A stretch of 64,000 bases of DNA from Bacteroides muris (ex Afrizal et al. 2022) (GTDB lineage Bacteria; Bacteroidota; Bacteroidia; Bacteroidales; Bacteroidaceae), in NCBI RefSeq assembly GCF_004793475.1, contig NZ_SRYZ01000013.1, positions 1 to 64,000 of the forward strand, given 5' to 3'. Position numbers and translations under genes: made by a program. The notes under the pieces were generated by a model, which did no database searches, was not told where the DNA came from, and saw nothing but the letters and a program-made list of their open reading frames with translations. Shown here piece by piece: positions 1 to 8,800 of this stretch (within the stretch, counting starts at the first letter, position 1; each line of letters starts with the position of its first letter).

Positions 1-64
1 ACTGAATATTAACTTTAGCCATTATGCTGCTTAATTTTGATTAGTTACTTATTATAAAAAATAT

Positions 65-2391
65 ATGAATAACAGACTCTCATTTTTATTTCTGTTTCTT
101 TTTGCCGCAACCATGGCGGCAGGACAGACTCTGACAGGCAAAGTGACGGACCGGCAAGGAAGTCCGGTGGAATTTGCCAACATCGTATTGTTTTCGTTGC
201 CCGACTCGGCCTTCGTGACGGGTGCGGTGAGTGGTGCGGATGGTAATTTCCGTCTGTCGGTGCAAGAACATAAAGGCTTGTTGAAAGTGTCGAGCGTAGG
301 TTATGCCACTTTGTATCGGGGGTGCAAGGCTGGAGATACCTTGGACTTGATACTGGAAGCCGACACCCGGCTACTGGATGAGGTTGTAGTGAAGGCCATC
401 TGCCCAAGACGAGCCTGAAGGGTGACGCTATGGTGACACAGGTGCAGAACAGCAGCTTGGCAAGTGCCGGTACAGCGAACGACGTTCTGCGCAAGACACC
501 CGGCGTGGTGGACGATGGCGATGGACTGAAAGTGTTGGGCAGGGGAACTCCGGAGGTTTATATCAATGGGCGGAAGGTGCGCGATGCCTCGGAACTGGAT
601 CAATTGGCCAGCGGGAACATCCGGAACGTAGAAGTGGTGACGAATCCCGGTGGACGTTATGATGCATCGGTGAAGGCGGTGATACGCATCCAGACCAAGA
701 AGGCGCAGGGTGAGGGTTTTGGTTTTAACAGCCGTACCAAAGCCGAATATACCAAGAAGGCGGGATGGCTGGAGCAATTCAACTTCAATTACCGTAAGGG
801 GAAGTTCGACCTCTTCGGACTGTTGTTCTATTCAGACAGTTATTATTGGAAGGCTCATCAGGCGGTTCAGGACACTTATTTGGACAAACATTGGACTCAG
901 GAGAGCCGGACGGATGCCAACAGTCGGACACATTCGTTGACGGGTAGTCTTGGAATGAATTATGTGCTGGATGACAATCATTCGCTGGGTGTGACCTATC
1001 GGACTACGAAGCGTCCCTATGCCAGAGATTATATGACAGTGGGTACGGATGTTGTCCGGGATGATATGCCTTATGAGTCGTCTGTGAACGATTCTCGGGG
1101 GAGCTCGGAGAATATGCGTCATGCACTCGATTTTTATTATAGGGGAAAAGTTGGTGGTTGGAGTGTCGATTTTGACGGAAATGCCATTTGGCAGTCGGCA
1201 GAGGCTGAAACCAAGGTTGAAGAACAGACTGCGGATGCTGCCAAAGAGGTGTCCCGACGCACTGTGACTACTGCCAGTGATACGGATTATCGGTTTTATG
1301 CTGCCAAGATGACGTGGACTCGCCCTGTGTGGGGAGGAAGTTTGGTATTGGGAGCGGAAGACGGTCATATAAACCGGACTATGGACTACCGGAATAATGA
1401 AGGTATCCTTGAAGATAATCTGGATAAAATCAGGGTGAACAATGCTTCGGCTTTTGCGGAGTTTAGCCGACAGTTGGGAAAAGTCAATGCACAGGTGGGG
1501 ATACGCTACGAGTATGATGACTTTAATTATTACGTCAATCGAGAACGGAGATCCGACCAAAGCAAGGTGTACCACAATTTGTTTCCTTCGGCCACGCTGC
1601 TTCTTCCGGTCGGAAGTACGCGGTTTATGTTGCAATACCGGTCGGAAATTCGTCGGTCTTTTTATTCACAGCTGAGCAGTCAGGTGTCTTATATCAATCA
1701 ATATACTTACGAGGGAGGCAACCCATTGCTTCGCCCCGTGTTGACCCATTCGGTCGGTTTGGGCGTATCCTGGCGTTGGCTGACGGGACAATTAGGCTAT
1801 CAGCATGTGAAAGATGATATTTTCAATACGAGTGAACCCTACTCGGACGATGAACCTATTATCGCTTTGGTGAGCCAGAAGAATGCACAGGCATACGATA
1901 TGTTGTTTGCTTCTGCAACGGCTTCTCCTTCTATCGGTATCTGGTCGCCTGCGTGGACGGTCAGTATCAACAAGCAATGGATGGAGTTGGAAGCTCCAGG
2001 AGGAACTGTCCGGCTGGACAATCCGCTGGTGATGCTGAATTGGGAGAACAGTCTGAATTTGCCCGGTGACTTTCAGTTGAGTGTGGGTGTACGATGGATG
2101 AGTACCGGAGAAATGCAGAACACCCGTTTGATGGACGACACCTGGATGATGAATGCCAGTTTATACAAGGCAATTCTGAAAGGTCGGTTGAGTTTCCTGC
2201 TGCAGGCTGATGATATTTTTGATACGCAAAAGCAGAACGGGATGCTATATTCCGGCAAAGTGCGTACCATTCGGATGTTCAACGCCCCCAACAGCCGATG
2301 TGTCAGTTTAACAGTCCGTTATAAGCTAAATGCTGCAAAGATCAAATACAAGGGCACGGGTGCGGGTGATTCGCAGAAGAGCCGTATGTGA
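65..2391 (+). pseudogene. Outer-membrane beta-barrel receptor with carboxypeptidase-like N-terminal domain, split by a frameshift
   Basis: Two consecutive open frames (65-418 and 430-2391) together make one outer-membrane protein of the TonB-receptor-like family. The first frame has a signal peptide ending AAGQ, then a carboxypeptidase-regulatory-like fold (TLTGKVTDRQGSPVEFANI) and the plug lead-in LLDEVVVKA. The second continues as plug (GTANDVLRKTPGV, then PEVYINGRKV) and a long barrel rich in alternating aromatic strands, ending in a tyrosine-rich final strand. Near 397-399 the reading GCC-ATC-TGC should be GCC-CAT-CTG, giving A-H-L-P-K-T; one base is missing, so the first frame stops at 416-418. 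The codons between the stop and ATG 430 read LKGDA in the downstream frame, as expected for an unbroken ancestor. It is therefore a pseudogene, a phase-off allele or a sequencing error. A possible -7 box (TAATTTTG) lies at 32-39. The substrate cannot be told. Confidence 0.85.
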
Positions 2392-2440
2392 CCGACTTTG
2401 TCTTCTGAACGACAGGTTTCTTTGTATATCTTTATTCCAG

Positions 2441-2486
2441 TTTGTTTGGCACTGGGGAAGGGCAGGATTCCCCGGTGCCAAACAAA
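2441..2486. terminator. Strong hairpin downstream of the receptor gene
   Basis: A 19-bp stem (2441-2459 against 2468-2486, one G-T wobble) with an 8-base loop lies 50 bases after the receptor stop codon. It has no clear T-run on the plus strand, so it may act as a terminator on the minus strand or as an mRNA 3' end stabiliser. Confidence 0.55.
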
Positions 2487-2580
2487 TACTGCTGTTCTGC
2501 ATACCGTAGATGGAATCATTAAAAACTACCGGTCTCACTTAGAGGTTCACTGCCTGCCTCATCCTTTTTTCTGCTTTTTC

Positions 2581-2612
2581 TTTGTAAATGTGTCAACTAT
2601 CTCTTATTTTTG
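2581..2612 (+). promoter_or_regulatory. Bacteroides-type promoter for the Rpn-family gene
   Basis: TTTG at 2581-2584, a 20-base spacer and TATTTTTG at 2605-2612 fit the -33/-7 pattern used by the Bacteroides primary sigma factor. The box lies about 45 bases before the ATG at 2659. Confidence 0.7.
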
Positions 2613-2658
2613 TGTACAAATAGAAACTCAATAAAACTTCACAGCCATATCCGAAGAA

Positions 2659-3621
2659 ATGCAAGACAAGTACATTCGTTTCGACTGGGCCATCAAGCGC
2701 CTGCTCCGTCAGAAAGCCAATTTCGATGTATTGGAAGGATTCCTCACCGTCTTCCTTGGCGAGAAAGTGACCGTCGACGAGATACTGGAGAGCGAGGGTA
2801 ACCAGCAGGCTGCCGATGACAAGTTCAACCGGGTAGACATCAAAGCCAAGAACAGCAAGGGTGAAATCATCATCATCGAGATTCAGAACACCCGCGAATT
2901 ATACTACCTGGAGCGCATTCTTTATGGCGTGGTGAAGGCCATCACCGAGCACATCTCCTTGGGAGAACGTTATTATCAGGTGAAGAAAATCTACTCCATC
3001 AGCATCCTCTACTTCGACATCGGTCAGGGTGACGACTATCTGTATCACGGTCAGAACACCTTTATCGGTGTGCACACCAAAGACCGGTTGCGCATCAGCA
3101 CTAAGGAGAAAGATGCCATTGTCACCCGTATGCCGTCCGAGATATTTCCCGAGTATATCCTTATCCGTGTCAACCAGTTCAACGAAGTAGCCACCACCCC
3201 GCTGGAAGAGTGGATGGAGTATCTTAAAAACGGAATCATCCGTTCCGACACGAATGCTCCCGGCTTGGGGGAAGCTCGCGAAAAGCTGAAATATTACTCC
3301 ATGTCCGCACAAGACCGTAATGCCTACGACGAACATCTTAGTGCCATCATGATACAAAACGATGTGCTCGATTCTGCCAAGTTGGAAGGATTGATGGAAG
3401 GCAGAGCGGAAGGTCGTGCTGAGGGTCGCGCGGAGGGGCGTGCAGAGGGTATCGTCGAGGGTCGCGCGGAAGGCCTTGCTGAGGGTCGTGCTGAAGGTAT
3501 CGCCGAAGGCTTCCGGAAACGCAGTCTGGAAATAGCCCGCAACCTCAAAGCCATGGGGCTGGCTCCGGAAGCCATCATCCAAGCTACCAAGCTGACTACC
3601 GAAGAGATTGCCCGGTTGTGA
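2659..3621 (+). CDS. Rpn family / PD-(D/E)XK nuclease family putative transposase
   Basis: A 320-residue protein of the family often annotated as PD-(D/E)XK nuclease family transposase (Rpn-like, recombination-promoting). The N-terminal part has the family pattern: KYIRFDWAIKRLL, then FNRVDIKAKNSKGEIIIIEIQ, where the aspartate and the E-x-Q pair stand for the nuclease core. A helical middle follows (residues about 150-240), then a tetrapeptide repeat tail of about 38 residues (EGRA units) and a C-terminal helix ending TTEEIARL. There are no terminal inverted repeats or target duplications around it, so it is not an insertion sequence by itself. It has its own promoter. In this family such proteins cut DNA and can stimulate recA-independent recombination; whether this one is active is unknown. 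Overlapping frames on the other strand are shadows of the repeat. Confidence 0.88.
   Translation: MQDKYIRFDWAIKRLLRQKANFDVLEGFLTVFLGEKVTVDEILESEGNQQAADDKFNRVDIKAKNSKGEIIIIEIQNTRELYYLERILYGVVKAITEHISLGERYYQVKKIYSISILYFDIGQGDDYLYHGQNTFIGVHTKDRLRISTKEKDAIVTRMPSEIFPEYILIRVNQFNEVATTPLEEWMEYLKNGIIRSDTNAPGLGEAREKLKYYSMSAQDRNAYDEHLSAIMIQNDVLDSAKLEGLMEGRAEGRAEGRAEGRAEGIVEGRAEGLAEGRAEGIAEGFRKRSLEIARNLKAMGLAPEAIIQATKLTTEEIARL
3397..3510 (+). repeat. 12-bp tandem repeat coding for EGRA units
   Basis: Nine and a half units of 12 bases coding E-G-[RIL]-[AV], near-identical at the base level (GAGGGTCGTGCT and variants). The number of units could vary by slippage without breaking the frame, changing only the length of the linker between the nuclease part and the last helix. 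Confidence 0.9.
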
Positions 3622-3711
3622 TGTTTTTTTGCGAAGCGGTAAATGCGGGTGTCTTGCCGGATATTGGCAGGATGTCATGAGGAGAACTTTTCAAAACGGA
3701 GTTCGTTCCGC

Positions 3712-3742
3712 TTCGTGATTTGGAAGATAAACGCTATATTTG
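3712..3742 (+). promoter_or_regulatory. Promoter of pepD
   Basis: TTCG (3712-3715), 19 bases, TATATTTG (3735-3742). Transcription would begin near 3750, downstream of the alternative TTG at 3740, which supports ATG 3764 as the start of pepD. Confidence 0.65.
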
Positions 3743-3763
3743 CGAAAATTAATTCTTGATATT

Positions 3764-5221
3764 ATGAATACAATCCTACAATTAGCTCCACAGAATGTAT
3801 GGAAGCACTTTTATTCACTGACTCGGATTCCTCGTCCGTCAGGGTATATGGAAAAAATTACCGAATTTCTTATTGACTTTGGAAAAGGGTTGGGTCTGGA
3901 ATCATTTGTCGACGAAGCCGGCAATGTAATTATCCGTAAGCCTGCCACTCCGGGCATGGAGAACCGCAAAGGAGTTATTTTGCAGGCACACATGGACATG
4001 GTGCCTCAGAAAAACAACGATACCATACACAACTTTACCGAAGACCCCATCGAAACCTATATTGACGGCGATTGGGTGAAAGCCAAAGGAACCACGCTGG
4101 GAGCGGACAATGGCTTGGGAGTGGCTGCCATCATGGCGGTGCTCGAAGACGGTAATTTGAAGCATGGCCCGCTGGAAGCTTTGATTACCAAAGATGAAGA
4201 AACGGGAATGTATGGCGCGTTCGGCCTGAAACCCGGAACTATGCAAGGGCAGATTCTGCTGAACCTTGATTCTGAGGACGAGGGCGAACTCTATATCGGT
4301 TGTGCCGGTGGTATTGACATCACGGCTACGCTGGAATACAAGGAAGAAACTCCTGCTGCCGACCTGACGGCACGCAAGATTACGCTAAAAGGATTGCGCG
4401 GCGGTCACTCAGGACTGGAAATAAACCAAGGACGCGGCAATGCCAATAAGCTGCTGGCGCGTATCGTTCACGACCTGCTGATTGAGTTCGACTCGCAGTT
4501 GGCTAATTTCGAGGGTGGAAATATGCGTAATGCTATCCCTCGTGAAGCACATGCCGTATTGGTGTTCAACCCCGAAGACACAGAGGGGCTGGAAGAGTAT
4601 ATCAAGGAATACGAGGCGCAGCTCAACGAAGAATATGCTTCCATCGAAAGTGGCATTCTGTTGCAGATAGAGGAGGTGGAACTTCCTGCCGCCATTGTGC
4701 CGGAAGAGATTCAGGACAACATGATTAATGTCTTGATGGCTTGTCAGAACGGTGTGATGCGCATGATACCTACCGTGCCCGATACGGTGGAGACTTCATC
4801 CAACTTGGCCATTGTGACCATTGACGGCGGTAAGGTGGCCATCAAGATTCTGGCTCGCAGCTCTTGCGACACGATGAAGGATTTTCTGGCCGACAGCTTG
4901 ACATCTTGTTTCGCCATGGCAGGTATGAAGGTGGAGTTGAGCGGCAGCTATTCAGGTTGGCAGCCCAATGTGGATTCTCCCATCCTGCATGCCATGAAGG
5001 TGTCCTATAAGCAGCAATTTGGTGTGGAACCCGCGGTGAAGGTGATTCATGCTGGTTTGGAATGTGGCATCATCGGTGCTGCTTGTCCGGGACTTGATAT
5101 GATTTCTTTCGGTCCTACTTTGCGTTCTCCTCATTCACCGGATGAGCGTGCGTTGATTCCTACTGTTGCCAAGTTCTATGATTTCTTGGTGGCTACGCTG
5201 GAACAGACTCCTGAAAAGTAG
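3764..5221 (+). CDS. pepD: Cytosolic aminoacyl-histidine dipeptidase (beta-Ala-His dipeptidase, M20)
   Basis: With the ATG at 3764 the product is 485 residues, the usual length for PepD. It hydrolyses a broad range of dipeptides in the cytosol with a two-zinc centre. Visible M20C landmarks: AHMDMVPQK (first metal histidine and its aspartate), GADNGLGVAA (bridging aspartate), DEETGMYGA (catalytic glutamate and metal glutamate), NLDSEDEGELYIGCAGG and LRGGHSG (start of the lid domain), and HAGLECG near the C-terminus (last metal histidine and glutamate). An upstream in-frame TTG at 3740 would add eight residues but lies inside the promoter. The gene stands alone between a promoter and a strong terminator. 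Confidence 0.95.
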   Translation: MNTILQLAPQNVWKHFYSLTRIPRPSGYMEKITEFLIDFGKGLGLESFVDEAGNVIIRKPATPGMENRKGVILQAHMDMVPQKNNDTIHNFTEDPIETYIDGDWVKAKGTTLGADNGLGVAAIMAVLEDGNLKHGPLEALITKDEETGMYGAFGLKPGTMQGQILLNLDSEDEGELYIGCAGGIDITATLEYKEETPAADLTARKITLKGLRGGHSGLEINQGRGNANKLLARIVHDLLIEFDSQLANFEGGNMRNAIPREAHAVLVFNPEDTEGLEEYIKEYEAQLNEEYASIESGILLQIEEVELPAAIVPEEIQDNMINVLMACQNGVMRMIPTVPDTVETSSNLAIVTIDGGKVAIKILARSSCDTMKDFLADSLTSCFAMAGMKVELSGSYSGWQPNVDSPILHAMKVSYKQQFGVEPAVKVIHAGLECGIIGAACPGLDMISFGPTLRSPHSPDERALIPTVAKFYDFLVATLEQTPEK

Positions 5222-5245
5222 AGAATGCTTTATATAATGAATAAG

Positions 5246-5278
5246 GGCAGGGTGTTTTATAAGCATCCTGCCTTTTTT
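5246..5278 (+). terminator. Rho-independent terminator of pepD
   Basis: Nine-bp stem GGCAGGGTG/CATCCTGCC (5246-5254, 5264-5272) with a 9-base loop, followed by six T. Confidence 0.9.
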
Positions 5279-5364
5279 GTCTGCGATGGTTTGTCTCCTT
5301 GCTCCCTGAAAATTGACTTAAATCAATAAATGTGTTATGAAACATGTTTTTCTCTAATTTATTA

Positions 5365-5395
5365 CTTGCCGTCTTGAACAAAGGTCTTATTTTTG
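5365..5395 (+). promoter_or_regulatory. Promoter of the mini-ORF unit
   Basis: CTTG (5365-5368), 19 bases, TATTTTTG (5388-5395). It gives a leader of about 70 bases before the first mini-ORF. The leader holds a six-codon reading frame (5407-5427) and a repeated GGATAACAA word, the second copy being part of the ribosome binding region. Confidence 0.65.
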
Positions 5396-5472
5396 TGTTG
5401 TAAAACATGAAAACAATAGAAAACTAGTAGATTTTTTAAGGATAACAAGATTGATTTTAGGAGGATAACAAA

Positions 5473-5547
5473 ATGAAAATGTTAAAGAGTTTTTTTAAGC
5501 ATGTCGGTGAGGCCGATAAGAACATTTGGGGTTACGTAATGCTTTAA
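5473..5547 (+). CDS. Small peptide, 24 residues, first of a related pair
   Basis: The frame reads MKMLKSFFKHVGEADKNIWG followed by YVML. It has a perfect Shine-Dalgarno AGGAGG at 5459-5464, eight bases before the ATG; such strong sites are uncommon in Bacteroides, which argues that this short frame is translated. The peptide has four lysines near its N-terminal half and could form an amphipathic helix. It shares with the next peptide the pattern F-K-H-[VI]-x8-W-x3-M with no gap between F and M. No known family is recognised. It could be a membrane-active or signalling peptide, a toxin-like peptide or a leader; the sequence does not decide. Too short for usual gene callers. Confidence 0.55.
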   Translation: MKMLKSFFKHVGEADKNIWGYVML

Positions 5548-5610
5548 GTATTTTCCCCTTTTGAAGTATTGAATTTTAGTTTTGAGGTATTGGTTTAATT
5601 TTTTAAGATT

Positions 5611-5706
5611 ATGAAAAAGAAGATTGCAAATTCATTTAAGCACATTCTTGCCGTAGCTGGTAAGAATTGGATGGAGGCAATGAGGTATTATAGCCTTCAG
5701 ATGTGA
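5611..5706 (+). CDS. Small peptide, 31 residues, second of a related pair
   Basis: The frame begins MKKKIANSFKHILAVAGKNW and ends MEAMRYYSLQM. Aligned on the F-K-H of the first peptide, the tryptophan nine residues later and the methionine four after that fall in register, so the two are probably paralogues from a local duplication. The N-terminus is strongly basic (MKKK) and the middle hydrophobic. The upstream region is AT-rich with no good Shine-Dalgarno, unlike the first. It lies 63 bases after the first peptide and 24 bases before a strong terminator, so both should be on one transcript of about 360 bases. Function not recognised. Confidence 0.5.
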   Translation: MKKKIANSFKHILAVAGKNWMEAMRYYSLQM

Positions 5707-5730
5707 GTACACTAACATTCAAGTATAGAA

Positions 5731-5767
5731 CAAGGGATATGTTTTCGAAACATATCCCTTGTTTTTT
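5731..5767 (+). terminator. Terminator of the mini-ORF unit
   Basis: Perfect 14-bp stem (5731-5744 with 5748-5761), three-base loop TCG, then six T. It separates the mini-ORFs from the large gene that follows. Confidence 0.92.
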
Positions 5768-5865
5768 GTAGGAGCAGAATAAGATTTTTTATATCCGAAA
5801 GTACATTTTTTTGAACTTTATTCACTTCCTTTGTTATTAATACAAAGACTAACAAACGAATAATT

Positions 5866-8800
5866 ATGAGAGTAATTCAAAGAACTTGTAGCATATTGTT
5901 GCTGCTGGTTACATTGGGCGCTTCGGCATCGTATGCGCAGACGTATGATAAGTGGTGGAAGCAGGTGGAGCAGGCTCAAAAGAAAAGCCTGCCTCAAACA
6001 GTGATAAAACTGGCTGATGAAATCTATCGGAAAGGCAGGCAGGAGCAGAATGCTCCGCAAATGTTGAAAGCCTACATTTGCAGGGAGACTTATCAAAAGG
6101 GGGTGACTCCGGACAGCCTTTACTCCAGTCTGAAATATATGGAATCTTGGGCGCAATCGGAGAGGAATCCGGTGAACAAGGCTATTCTGCACTCTTTGTT
6201 GGCATATGAATATGCTGGTTTGATGCGGAAGAATCGCCGTGTCTTGCTGTCGCGTACTCTGCTGGATGTTGACGAGGTTCCGGAAGATATCCGTGAGTGG
6301 AGTATCAGTCAGTTTGTAGACAAGATAGATAGGTATAACTGTGCATCCTTGCAGGACTCCATCCGCTTGCTCGATACATCTGCGGAAAAATATGTACCTT
6401 TTGTGGTGTTGGAAGACGGCAGCCGGTTCTATGGGCACGATATGTACCATTTATTGGTGAGCCGTGCCGTGGATGCTTATCGGCAACTGGATGGTTTCAA
6501 TGTGGATTCTTTGGTACAGATCCGTATCGAAAGAATCTATCAGGGTATGATGAATGCTTATCGCCACCGTGCCGGTTCAGAAGATGCCCTGTTGCTCTGT
6601 TCTCTTGATTATTGGAGCTGGAAGCTGGCCGGTGGTATCAGTCGGCAGCCTTATTCCACTTTCCAAATGCGTCAGGAAAAGGCTGAGCGGGAGTATCTTG
6701 AGGTGTTGGATAAATTGATAAAGGAATACGGCTCACGAGAAGTTTGTGCCGAGGTTTACATTCATAAAGCCAACTACCTACGCCGTTTGGAACCGAAACG
6801 CGCTGATGAGGCTCTAAAAGTCTGTGAAGAAGGCTTGAAGCGCTATCCTGCCTATAAGCGTATCAATGAGTTGAAGAATATCCGTGAACAGATTTTACAG
6901 CCTGAACTCATTCTAAGTATGAATGAAAGCGGTTATCCCGGTGATTCGGTGGATATGAGGCTGCATTATCGGAATGTCGGGGGCTTCACTCTCAACCTAT
7001 ATGCCACAACTTTAGGTGAGGTACCTTGGATGAACCATGGTATAAATAAAGATACTTATAGAAAGTATGCCCGGAAGCTTTCTTCCACGCATTTTGGCTT
7101 AAAGCCGTTGCCAGGCAAGGATAAATTGCCTGAAGATGTTCCTTATCTTGCCTCGGACACTGTGTGCAAGTTCATGATGCCTCAGGAAACAGGAGTCTAT
7201 ATTCTTCAAATAGTACCCGATACAGAAACAGCCCGTACGGATGATAAGTTTTTGGTATCTACCCGCTTCAAGGTGCTGACATTGGATTTGGGTGACGGCC
7301 GTATGGAAGTGGTTACATTGGATGCCTGTAGCGGACAGCCGGTTGCTGATGCTAAGGTAAGTTTCTATTCTTCATACGATGAGAAGAACAGAAAAGTGAT
7401 GGCAGAGGTATTGACTGATACTGGGGGGAGAGCTGTGTTGCCTTGGCAGGACGGAATCCGAAGCTATGTGGCGCGTAAAGGCGGAGATACAGCCATGAAG
7501 CCGCAGAACATTTATATGAATCATCCTTATTACGGTATTCAGGATGCTGATTGGAGGCAGATGACATTGCTGACAGACCGTTCGCTTTATCGCCCCGGGC
7601 AGACTGTTCATGTAAAAGGAATAGCCTACAAACAGAACAGTGATAGTGCCCATATACTGCAAGGGGTGGATTATGAGCTTGTCTTGTTGGATGTCAACCG
7701 CAAGGAACTTGCCACCAGGAAAGTGAGGACCAATGATTTCGGCTCTTTTGCTACGGAGTTTGTACTTCCGACTGCTTGCCTGAATGGCATGTTCAGCATA
7801 CGGACCAAAGAACCTCAGTCTACCGTTGCTTTTAGGGTAGAGGAGTACAAGCGACCTATGTTCGAGATTGCTTTCACTCCGGTTTCGGAAGCATATCGGC
7901 TGGGCGACAAGGTGGTGCTGAAAGGAAATGTCAAGGCTTTCAATGGCATGATGGTGCAGGAAGTGCCATTGGCATATACGGTGACCCGCCGGAATCCGAG
8001 ACCCGGTTATTGGAGCAATGCTGATAAACCGTTACTGTCTGACACCATACAGTTGGATGTCAACGGGGATTTTTCCATACCCTTGACTTTGGATGTTCCG
8101 GCCGGTGATACAAACAGTTACGGGGGCGTGTACACCTATCATGTGGAGGCTGTGGTAACGGATGAGGCCGGTGAGACGCAAACTGCTTCGTATAACTTGT
8201 TGGCAGGTCCTAAGGCATATTCCTTTGATGTCCGCCTGCCCCGATATGTCTGCAAGGAAGATAGCATGTTCTTCACTTTTGGGGTGAATAATATGATGGA
8301 TGTTTCTCAAGACATTGAAGGCCACTATCGGCTTTATTCATTTGTAGAGCAAGATAGGGTGAAGAATGATAGAAAGATGGGAGTTGATTCGAAACAACCT
8401 GTATTGGAAGGTGTTTTCACGCCCGGTCGACTTCAGGATTTCTCTGCTTGGGGTAAACTGCCTTCAGGCAGTTATCGTCTGGAGCTTTCCGTGCGTGACA
8501 GCTTAAGCCGTGAAGAAAACAATGGAGATTATGGCGGTGATGCTTTCATGCTCTTTTCAAAGAGTGACAAACGTCCGGCTACGTTTACCGATTTCTTCTA
8601 TTATAAAGAAAATGAACAATTTGACGAACAGCATCCTGCCGCTTTCCTTTTGGGAACTTCTTATCGGGACGCATACGTGCTGATGGATGTATTTTGTGAT
8701 AGAAAACGCGTTGAAAGCCGTGTGTTGCGGTTGGATGATACCATTATCCGTATGGAATTCCCTTATAAGGAAGCATATGGCAAGGGAGTCGTCATTCTTT

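Noticed and set aside
2398..2634. 78-residue frame after the receptor gene
   Set aside because: It consists of the 19-bp hairpin and promoter region translated, with no sign of coding.
2659..3621. Insertion sequence
   Set aside because: The product name in the family includes transposase, but there are no terminal inverted repeats or target duplications at either end.
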